Source of the DNA: Chloroflexi bacterium RBG_16_64_32
GTDB taxonomy: Bacteria; Chloroflexota; Dehalococcoidia; SM23-28-2; RBG-16-64-32
Assembly: GCA_001795235.1 (NCBI GenBank)
Contig: MGNZ01000006.1
Span: forward strand, 2,401 to 15,322
Reading direction: 5' to 3'
DNA length: 12,922 nucleotides
The position numbers and the translations under genes are program-made. This document shows positions 1 to 5,687 of the stretch, one piece after another. Numbering within the stretch: the first letter of the stretch is position 1; each line of letters opens with the position of its first letter. The notes beneath the pieces were generated by a model. That model was not told the origin of the DNA. It worked only from the letters and a program-made list of their open reading frames with translations, and did not search any database.

Positions 1-2
1 AC

Positions 3-203
3 GAGCCTGTCGCCGCTGAAGAGGAAGCAGCAGAGACGGCGGAGGAAGAGATCGATATCGCCAGCGAGTCCAAGCCTGAAGGTGAGTCCGCTGTAACGGA
101 AAGCGGGCCGGATGCGTTGAACAAGGTGGAGGACGCGCCCGCCGAGGCCGAGTCGACGATTGACGAGGCCTCCGATTCCGAGGAAGGCGAGACGAGCGAG
201 TAG
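3..203 (+). CDS. C-terminal acidic tail of an unidentified protein (5' partial)
   Basis: An open frame enters from the left edge and ends at TAG 201-203, giving 66 residues. Twenty-five of these are Glu or Asp and only two are Lys; the rest is mostly Ala, Ser, Pro and Thr. The sequence is low in complexity, has no hydrophobic segment and is probably disordered. Acidic tails like this occur at the C-termini of several translation, chaperone and nucleic-acid-binding proteins, but nothing here identifies the family, because the folded part lies outside the window. The stop is 22 bases before the clpC start, with no room for a separate promoter, so the two genes are probably co-transcribed. I am fairly sure that it is coding (single frame, stop just before the clpC Shine-Dalgarno) and unsure of everything else. 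Confidence 0.6.
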   Translation, partial: EPVAAEEEAAETAEEEIDIASESKPEGESAVTESGPDALNKVEDAPAEAESTIDEASDSEEGETSE

Positions 204-225
204 GTAACGGGCGGGAGCATAGGCT

Positions 226-2688
226 ATGGCGGACAGGTTCGACAAGTTCACGGAGAGGGCACGTAGAGTCCTGACGCTGGCCCAGGAAGAAGCTCTCCGC
301 TTCAACCACAACTACATCGGCACAGAGCACCTCCTCCTCGGCCTCGTCCGCGAGGGCGAGGGCGTAGCGGCCAAGGTTCTGGCCAACCTGGGGGTGGAGC
401 TCAACAAGGTCCGCTCCGCCGTCGAGTTCATCATCGGGCGGGGCGACCGTGCGGTCATGGGAGAGATCGGCCTCACGCCGCGGGCGAAGAAGGTCATCGA
501 GCTAGCGGTGGACGAGGCGCGTCGCCTGGGCCACCACTACATCGGCACGGAGCACCTGCTTCTGGGCCTCGTCCGCGAGGGCGAAGGCATAGCCGCAGGA
601 GTGTTGGAGAGCCTGGGTGTCAGCTTGGAGAAGCTCCGCGCTGAGGTCACCCGCATCCTCTCTCAGAGCATGCCTCAGGGCGCCGCTCAGGGGGGTCGCG
701 CGTCCACACGCACACCCACCGTCGACCAACTTGGGATCGACCTCACGACAGCATCCCGCGCCGGAAAGCTGGATCCCGTCATCGGTCGCCACAAGGAGAT
801 CGAGCGCGTTATCCAGATCCTCTCTCGCCGTACGAAGAACAACCCTGTCCTGATCGGTGAGCCGGGAGTGGGCAAGACCGCCATCGTGGAGGCGCTGGCC
901 CACCGGGTCGTCAAGGGCGATGTGCCGGAGATGCTCCAGGGCAGGCGCATCGTAACACTGGACATCGGCAGCCTGGTCGCCGGCACCAAGTACCGAGGTG
1001 AGTTCGAAGAGCGGCTGAAGAAGGTCATCGAGGAGCTGAAGAGCGCTGGCAACTGCATCTTGTTCATCGATGAGATGCACATGTTGGTGGGCGCCGGCGC
1101 CGCTGAGGGCGCCGTGGACGCCGCCAACATTCTCAAGCCCTCCCTGGCCCGAGGCGAGCTGCAGTGCGTGGGCGCCACCACCCTGGACGACTATCGAAAG
1201 CACATCGAGAAGGACGCCGCTCTTGAGCGCCGCCTACAGCCCATCCTAGTCGAGGAGCCCAGCACGGAGGAAACCATCGCCATCCTTCACGGCATTAAGT
1301 CCCGCTACGAAGAGCACCACCGCCTGATCATCAGCGATGAGGCGATAGAGGCCGCTGCCGAGCTGGCGTCCCGCTACGTCCCCGACCGCTTCCTCCCCGA
1401 CAAGGCTATAGACCTGGTGGACGAGGCCGCCTCTCGGGTGCGCATCAAACGATCGTACGCGCCGCCCTCGCTGCAGGAAGCAGGCAAGGGGCTGGAGAGC
1501 CTGCGCCGGGAGAAAGAGGAGGCGATCGCCGCCCAGCAGTATGAGTTCGCCGCCCAGCTCCGCGACCGCGAGGTGAAGCTCCAGGACAAGCTGGAGGGGA
1601 TGCAGGCCGGCTGGAAGACGGAGCGGGAAGAGTCCAAGCCGGTTGTCACCGAAGAGGACATCTGCGAAGTCGTCGCCATGTGGACCGGCATCCCGGTCAC
1701 CCGCATCGCCTCCGAGGAGTCGCAGCGTCTGCTGCACATGGAGGACGTCCTGCACGAGAGGGTAGTAGGCCAGGACGAAGCGATACACAACATCGCCAAG
1801 GCCGTGCGCCGCGCCCGCGCCGGCCTGAAGGACGTGCGCCGTCCCATAGGCGTGTTCATGTTCCTGGGGCCCACCGGCGTGGGGAAGACGTTCCTTGCCC
1901 GCGTTCTCTCCGAGTTCATGTTCGGCAGCGAGGACTTGATGATCAAGCTGGACATGTCGGAGTTCATGGAGAAGCACAACGTCTCCAGGCTCATCGGCGC
2001 CCCGCCCGGTTACGTCGGCTACGACGACGCCGGCCAGCTCACAGACACCGTTCGCCGCAAGTCCTACTGCCTCATCCTTCTGGACGAGATAGAGAAGGCC
2101 CATCCGGACGTGTTCAACATGCTGCTCCAGATCTTCGACGATGGCCACCTCACCGACGCCAAGGGCCGTAAGGTGGACTTCCGCAACACCATCGTCATCA
2201 TGACCTCAAACGTTGGCTCTGACCTCATCCGCAAGGAGACCGCGTTGGGGTTCGCCACCAAGACGGATGAGTCCAAGACGATCCAGCAGCAGCATGAAAA
2301 GATGAAGGAGAAGGTGCTCACGGCCATGAAGAACGTGTTCCGGCCGGAGTTCCTCAACCGCCTGGACGCCACGATCGTCTTCCACTCCCTGAGCAGGGAG
2401 CACATCCGCCAGATCGTGGAGAACGAGATGGTGGAGACCGAGAAGCAGCTCCGCGCCAAGGACGTGACGCTGGAGATGACCGACGCCGCCAAGGACTGGA
2501 TCGGCGAAAAGGGCTTCGACCCCCTGTTTGGCGCACGCCCTCTGCGGCGCGTCATCCAGAACGAGATCGACGACCCCCTCTCCGAGGCGCTGCTGGAGGA
2601 GCGATTCCGCGCCGGCGACACCGTCCGCGTCGACATCCAGAACGACGAGATCATCCTCATCAACGTGTCGCAGCCCGCCCTGGCCTGA
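226..2688 (+). CDS. clpC: ATP-dependent Clp protease ATPase subunit ClpC
   Basis: ClpC is a hexameric AAA+ unfoldase that feeds proteins into the ClpP peptidase in the cytoplasm. At 820 residues the length is typical. Two Clp-N repeats cover about residues 1-145, each with an IGTEHLLLGLVREGEG block. The first AAA+ module has Walker A GEPGVGKT (211-218), Walker B around DE 282-283 and arginines 335-336. A short middle domain with a UVR-like helix pair (about 425-460) separates ClpC from ClpB, whose middle domain is much longer, and from ClpA, which lacks it. The second module has Walker A GPTGVGKT (548-555) and Walker B with DE 620-621. The LGF at 674-676 fits the tripeptide that docks on ClpP, so this should be a protease partner. 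The ATG has GGGAG at 213-217, eight bases upstream. No CtsR-type or CIRCE operator is visible, but the promoter lies outside the window. Confidence 0.97.
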   Translation: MADRFDKFTERARRVLTLAQEEALRFNHNYIGTEHLLLGLVREGEGVAAKVLANLGVELNKVRSAVEFIIGRGDRAVMGEIGLTPRAKKVIELAVDEARRLGHHYIGTEHLLLGLVREGEGIAAGVLESLGVSLEKLRAEVTRILSQSMPQGAAQGGRASTRTPTVDQLGIDLTTASRAGKLDPVIGRHKEIERVIQILSRRTKNNPVLIGEPGVGKTAIVEALAHRVVKGDVPEMLQGRRIVTLDIGSLVAGTKYRGEFEERLKKVIEELKSAGNCILFIDEMHMLVGAGAAEGAVDAANILKPSLARGELQCVGATTLDDYRKHIEKDAALERRLQPILVEEPSTEETIAILHGIKSRYEEHHRLIISDEAIEAAAELASRYVPDRFLPDKAIDLVDEAASRVRIKRSYAPPSLQEAGKGLESLRREKEEAIAAQQYEFAAQLRDREVKLQDKLEGMQAGWKTEREESKPVVTEEDICEVVAMWTGIPVTRIASEESQRLLHMEDVLHERVVGQDEAIHNIAKAVRRARAGLKDVRRPIGVFMFLGPTGVGKTFLARVLSEFMFGSEDLMIKLDMSEFMEKHNVSRLIGAPPGYVGYDDAGQLTDTVRRKSYCLILLDEIEKAHPDVFNMLLQIFDDGHLTDAKGRKVDFRNTIVIMTSNVGSDLIRKETALGFATKTDESKTIQQQHEKMKEKVLTAMKNVFRPEFLNRLDATIVFHSLSREHIRQIVENEMVETEKQLRAKDVTLEMTDAAKDWIGEKGFDPLFGARPLRRVIQNEIDDPLSEALLEERFRAGDTVRVDIQNDEIILINVSQPALA

Positions 2689-2710
2689 GCGTAGTCCGTA
2701 AGCAATCCCG

Positions 2711-2740
2711 GCGGGTCGCTTTCTGGCGGCCCGCTTTCTA
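2711..2740 (+). terminator. Intrinsic terminator after clpC
   Basis: A nine-base-pair stem (GCGGGTCGC 2711-2719 with GCGGCCCGC 2726-2734, one G-U pair) encloses a six-base loop and is followed by TTTCT. It starts 22 bases after the clpC stop and lies upstream of the radA promoter, as expected for a transcript end. The T-run is short and interrupted, so termination may be partial. Confidence 0.7.
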
Positions 2741-2759
2741 GTTCCCTGACCCTGACCCG

Positions 2760-2788
2760 TTGGCGTTACGCACGCCTTCTGTCATAAT
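2760..2788 (+). promoter_or_regulatory. Predicted sigma70-type promoter for radA
   Basis: TTGGCG (2760-2765) and CATAAT (2783-2788) are separated by 17 bases, which is the optimal spacing; the -10 box matches consensus at five of six positions. Transcription would start near 2795, only about six bases before the radA ATG at 2801. There is no room for a Shine-Dalgarno, so the mRNA would be nearly leaderless. Confidence 0.6.
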
Positions 2789-2800
2789 GGCCGCAAGCCT

Positions 2801-4198
2801 ATGACCACAGCCCGCAAGCCCCCCCTTCGACGAAGCTCAGGGCAGGCGCGCACGGTCTTCGCCTGCCAGGAGTGCGGCTTCGAGAACTCGAAGTGGCTGG
2901 GCCGCTGCCCTGACTGCTCCTCCTGGAACACCTTCGTGGAGAGGTTCCCGGCCCAGAGGCCGAAGGCCTCGGGCCCCGCGGCTGCTCCGCTCGAGCTCTC
3001 CCGTCTGCCCCACGATGAGGAGCCGCGCCTCGCCTTCGGCTTGCCGGAGTTCGACCGCGTGCTGGGCGGCGGCGTCGTCCCGGGCTCTCTCGTTTTGATC
3101 GGCGGCGACCCCGGCATCGGCAAATCCACGCTCCTCCTCCAGGTGGCATATCTAGCGGCTACCGGGCGTCCCGTCCTCTATCTCTCCGGCGAGGAGTCGG
3201 CCCGTCAGATCAAGCTGCGGGCCGGCCGACTGGGCGTGGCGGGCGACGGCCTGTTCGTCCTTACGGAGACGAACCTGGACGCCGCCCTCCAGGAGGCGGA
3301 ATCGCTCTCGCCCGGCCTCCTCATCGTCGACTCCATCCAGACGGTCCACTCGGACGCTGCGCCCCAGGCGCCGGGCAGCATCGTCCAGCTCCGCCAGTGC
3401 ACGATGGACCTGATGCGCTGGGCCAAGGGGACGGGCGTGCCCGCGTTCATCGTCGGGCATGTCACCAAGGGGGGCGATATCGCCGGGCCTCGTCTCCTGG
3501 AGCACATCGTGGACGTGGTGCTCTACCTCGAGGGTGAGCGGTTCAGCAGCTATCGCCTGCTCCGTTCCGTGAAGAACCGTTTCGGCTCGATCGACGAGGT
3601 GGGCGTGTTCGAGATGACCGGCGAGGGCATGACCGCCGTACACAACCCATCGCAAGCGTTCATTGCCGAGCGGGCCGGCCAAGACGGGCAGGGCGGAGCC
3701 GTGGGCTCGGTTATCGTCCCTACGCTGGAGGGCAGCCGGCCCCTGCTGGTGGAGGTGCAGGCGCTGACCAGCCCCACCGCCATGCCAACGCCCCGACGTA
3801 CGACCAACGGCGTGGACTTCAATCGTCTGCTCCTGATTACCGCCGTCCTTACGCGACGCGTGGGCCTCTCGCTGGCCGCACAGGACGTCATCGCCTCCGT
3901 GGTGGGCGGCTTGCGCGTCCACGAGCCTGCGGCCGACCTGGGCCTGGCCCTGGCCATCGTCTCCAGCTACAGAGACAAACCCATCCCGCCGGACCTAGTC
4001 GCCCTGGGCGAGGTTGGCCTCTCCGCTGAGCTGCGCTCCGTGTCGCAGCTAGAGCGGCGGCTGCTGGAGGCAGAGCGCCTGGGCTTCCGGCGCTGCCTGC
4101 TGCCGCAGGCGGCCCTGGTTCGCTCCAAACCGCGGACGAACCTGGAGCTTCTGCCCGCCGCCACGCTGCAAGAGGCGATCAAGCTGGGGCTGGCCTGA
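2801..4198 (+). CDS. radA: DNA repair protein RadA (Sms)
   Basis: RadA is a RecA-like ATPase and helicase that promotes branch migration during recombination repair. At 465 residues it is full length. A zinc finger uses C22, C25, C36 and C39. The RecA core has Walker A GGDPGIGKST (101-110), Walker B LLIVDS (173-178) and the RadA-specific KNRFG (258-262). The C-terminal part (about 285-465) is the Lon-protease-like domain. The ATG at 2801 is the only start I see before the zinc finger, and it lies about six bases after the predicted transcription start. About 17 residues precede the conserved TVFACQECG, slightly more than usual; they are encoded partly by a repeat-like motif (see the repeat entry). 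The stop TGA shares its last base with the ATG of the next gene, so the two are probably translationally coupled. The clpC-radA order is known from Firmicutes, but disA does not follow here. Confidence 0.96.
   Translation: MTTARKPPLRRSSGQARTVFACQECGFENSKWLGRCPDCSSWNTFVERFPAQRPKASGPAAAPLELSRLPHDEEPRLAFGLPEFDRVLGGGVVPGSLVLIGGDPGIGKSTLLLQVAYLAATGRPVLYLSGEESARQIKLRAGRLGVAGDGLFVLTETNLDAALQEAESLSPGLLIVDSIQTVHSDAAPQAPGSIVQLRQCTMDLMRWAKGTGVPAFIVGHVTKGGDIAGPRLLEHIVDVVLYLEGERFSSYRLLRSVKNRFGSIDEVGVFEMTGEGMTAVHNPSQAFIAERAGQDGQGGAVGSVIVPTLEGSRPLLVEVQALTSPTAMPTPRRTTNGVDFNRLLLITAVLTRRVGLSLAAQDVIASVVGGLRVHEPAADLGLALAIVSSYRDKPIPPDLVALGEVGLSAELRSVSQLERRLLEAERLGFRRCLLPQAALVRSKPRTNLELLPAATLQEAIKLGLA
2823..2846. 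repeat. Short dispersed-repeat-like motif inside the radA 5' coding region
   Basis: The stretch CCCTTCGACGAAGCTCAGGG, followed by CAGG, has nested symmetry: CTTCG-A-CGAAG (2825-2835) is a perfect inverted repeat, and CCCT (2823-2826) matches AGGG (2839-2842). It resembles the very common CCTTCGAC...GCTCAGG element that I recall as scattered through many GC-rich environmental genomes, usually between genes. Here it is read in frame and encodes residues about 8-15 of RadA. No second full copy occurs in this window, so calling it a repeat rests on memory, not on the sequence alone. Confidence 0.5.
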
Positions 4199-4623
4199 TG
4201 GAGGCGCTCCCTGAGGCCGTCAAGCATTTCGTCAGGGAGGCGCGGGTCTGCCGCATCGCCAGCGTGCGACCCGGCGGCGAGCCCCACGTCATCCCCGTCT
4301 GCCCCGTGTTCGACGGCGATTCCACCGTGTACGTCGACATTGGCGGCCGCTATACCACCGCCGAGGCGCTGCGGGACGACCCGCGCATCGCCGTCCTCAT
4401 CGACGAGTACGACGACAACTGGGCCCGGCTAAAGGGCGTGCTGCTGCGCTGCCGGGCGGAGGAGGCGACCGGCGAGGAGTTGGAGCGAGCGTGGGCGATG
4501 ATCCGGGAGAAGTTTCCGCAGTACAAACCCATAGGCTGGGAGCCGCGCTTGACGCTGGCCCTGAGCGTGTACGACTGGCGCCAGTGGGGGGTGACCGCGC
4601 CGCCCCGCTACGAGACGGAGTAG
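4198..4623 (+). CDS. PPOX-class split-barrel flavin/F420-binding protein
   Basis: The 141-residue protein looks like a single-domain member of the pyridoxamine 5'-phosphate oxidase-like split-barrel superfamily. The N-terminal pattern fits: a helix ending in VCRIASVRPGGEPHVIPVCPVFD, then VYVDIGGRYTTAEALRDDPRIAVLIDEY, then a strand with GVLLRCRAE. Members bind FMN or coenzyme F420 and reduce or oxidise small molecules, and some only bind cofactor. The length and layout resemble the small group annotated as F420-dependent PPOX proteins (Rv0121c-like), but the cofactor cannot be decided from sequence here. The ATG overlaps the radA TGA by one base (TGATG at 4196-4200), implying coupled translation. 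A role in DNA repair should not be inferred from that alone. No signal peptide or membrane segment is visible, so it should be cytoplasmic. Confidence 0.8.
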   Translation: MEALPEAVKHFVREARVCRIASVRPGGEPHVIPVCPVFDGDSTVYVDIGGRYTTAEALRDDPRIAVLIDEYDDNWARLKGVLLRCRAEEATGEELERAWAMIREKFPQYKPIGWEPRLTLALSVYDWRQWGVTAPPRYETE

Positions 4624-4638
4624 GGGGGCGTAGCCCTT

Positions 4639-4667
4639 TTGACGTATCTGCTTGGCGGCGCTATGCT
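4639..4667 (+). promoter_or_regulatory. Predicted sigma70-type promoter upstream of the hydrolase remnant and PAP2 gene
   Basis: TTGACG (4639-4644) and TATGCT (4662-4667) are separated by exactly 17 bases. The -35 box matches consensus at five of six positions. Start of transcription would be near 4674. AGAGGG (4679-4684) then precedes an ATG at 4691. No terminator is visible before the PAP2 gene, so this promoter probably drives both membrane-protein genes through a leader of about 145 bases. Confidence 0.62.
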
Positions 4668-4690
4668 TGCGAGAGGTAAGAGGGCCACGC

Positions 4691-4807
4691 ATGAAGCAGC
4701 AGGTCCGGTTCTGCACAGCCACGGACGGCGTCTGCATCGCCTACACTACGATGGGCAAGCAAAGGTCACTAGTCTCGGTACTTGCCTCCCTGTATAGTCG
4801 AGTGTGA
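4691..4807 (+). pseudogene. 5' remnant of an alpha/beta hydrolase gene (LuxR/cyclase-associated type)
   Basis: A 38-codon frame starts at ATG 4691 behind AGAGGG (4679-4684) and ends at TGA 4805-4807. It begins MKQQVRFCTATDGVCIAYTT. I recall the pattern Q-x-RFC-x-x-x-DGVRIAYATVG as the usual N-terminus of alpha/beta hydrolases that often carry LuxR or adenylate cyclase domains. In those proteins a GxGPPLV turn and roughly 230 more hydrolase residues follow; here the frame reads GKQRSLVSVLAS and stops. No catalytic nucleophile elbow exists, so it cannot be an active hydrolase. It overlaps the region just before the PAP2 start, suggesting that a deletion joined the remnant to that gene. It might instead be a functional short leader ORF. 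The family assignment rests on about 20 residues. Confidence 0.5.
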
Positions 4808-4820
4808 CTCAGTGAAGACG

Positions 4821-5687
4821 ATGCCGACACAAGGGCCACGACCAGCGATAGCCGTTCGCAACTTGCGGTGGCTGCATGGGTTCCGAGAGGTGCTGGTAGT
4901 GGCGGCGGTCTATATCACTTATTCAGCAGTGCGCTCGCTTTCCGGCGACGCCGCCGACGCAGCGGTGGCCCGAGCGGAAGACCTCGTCCGATGGCAGCAG
5001 CAGTGGAGGCTGAACTGGGAGCCGGATATCCAGGCCTGGACGCTGGATCGTCTACCGCTAATGCACATCGCTAACTTCATCTACTTCTGGCTGCACCTCC
5101 CGCTGCTCCCGATCTTCGCTCTATGGATGTTTCTGACAAACCCCCGCAGCTACAGCTTCCTCCGCAACGTCTGGGTGATTACCCAGCTAATCGGCGTGAC
5201 CGCGTTCTACTTCTTGCCGGTGGCGCCGCCAAGACTGTTGCCTGACGGCTACGGCTTTGTGGACAGCATGGCACTGTACAGCCCTATTAACTACACCACG
5301 AGCGAGGCGGGCCTGCTCGTCAACAAGTACGCCGCCTTCCCCAGCCTCCATTTCGCGTGGTCGTTCATCATCGCTGTTGGCCTCTATCAGACGTTACCCT
5401 GGAGGTGGACACGGCTGCTGGCTTTGGTCGTTCCTGTGGCCAGTTTCTGGTCAATCGTGGCCACCGGCAATCACTTCATAGCCGACGCCCTGGGTGGGGC
5501 AATCGTAGTAGCCGTGGGTTTCCTTGTGGCCTTGGGCATCGACCGCTTACTGTCCTCGCGGCGCGGCCGGCAAGCCGAGGGAGACGTGCCAGCCGAGCCG
5601 CTGCGGACCGGGCGGCGGCGAGCAGGCAGCGAGAGTGACGACGAGGTGGCACCCCGCTGCCGGCAGGAGACCTGCAGGTCGAAGTGA
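4821..5687 (+). CDS. PAP2/AUR1-like membrane phosphatase or phosphotransferase
   Basis: This 288-residue polytopic membrane protein belongs to the PAP2 superfamily, in the branch that includes inositol phosphotransferases and AUR1-like enzymes. Signature pieces are FLPVAPPRLLPDG (131-143), PSLHFAW (174-180, the SxxxH-type motif) and GNHFIADALGG (216-226), with H177, H218 and D222 as likely catalytic residues. About five or six hydrophobic segments are visible; the C-terminal 45 residues are charged and probably cytoplasmic. Such enzymes dephosphorylate lipid phosphates or transfer a phospho-headgroup between lipids; the substrate is unknown here. I chose ATG 4821; in-frame TTG 4782 and GTG 4812 are alternatives that would add 13 or 3 residues. 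A TATAGT at 4793-4798 could be a local -10 box but lacks a good -35. The gene overlaps the next by one base, which suggests joint function. Confidence 0.82.
   Translation: MPTQGPRPAIAVRNLRWLHGFREVLVVAAVYITYSAVRSLSGDAADAAVARAEDLVRWQQQWRLNWEPDIQAWTLDRLPLMHIANFIYFWLHLPLLPIFALWMFLTNPRSYSFLRNVWVITQLIGVTAFYFLPVAPPRLLPDGYGFVDSMALYSPINYTTSEAGLLVNKYAAFPSLHFAWSFIIAVGLYQTLPWRWTRLLALVVPVASFWSIVATGNHFIADALGGAIVVAVGFLVALGIDRLLSSRRGRQAEGDVPAEPLRTGRRRAGSESDDEVAPRCRQETCRSK

Noticed and set aside
226..660. Near-identical repeated blocks IGTEHLLLGLVREGEG in clpC, possibly a recent duplication
   Set aside because: This is the normal double Clp-N repeat of the ClpC family, not a new duplication.
502..1203. Minus-strand open frame of 233 codons opposite clpC
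   Set aside because: Same reason: fully inside clpC and without family features.
1246..2148. Minus-strand open frame of 300 codons opposite clpC
   Set aside because: It is a shadow of clpC codon bias; it has no recognisable domain and no Shine-Dalgarno, and clpC is certain here.
3152..3922. Minus-strand open frame of 256 codons opposite radA
   Set aside because: It is inside radA, which shows its zinc finger, Walker motifs and KNRFG; the antisense product is His/Arg-rich shadow sequence.
4782..4820. Upstream TTG 4782 or GTG 4812 as the PAP2 gene start
   Set aside because: TTG 4782 lies inside the hydrolase remnant and neither codon has a Shine-Dalgarno; ATG 4821 gives a natural cytoplasmic N-terminus. 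Not fully excluded.
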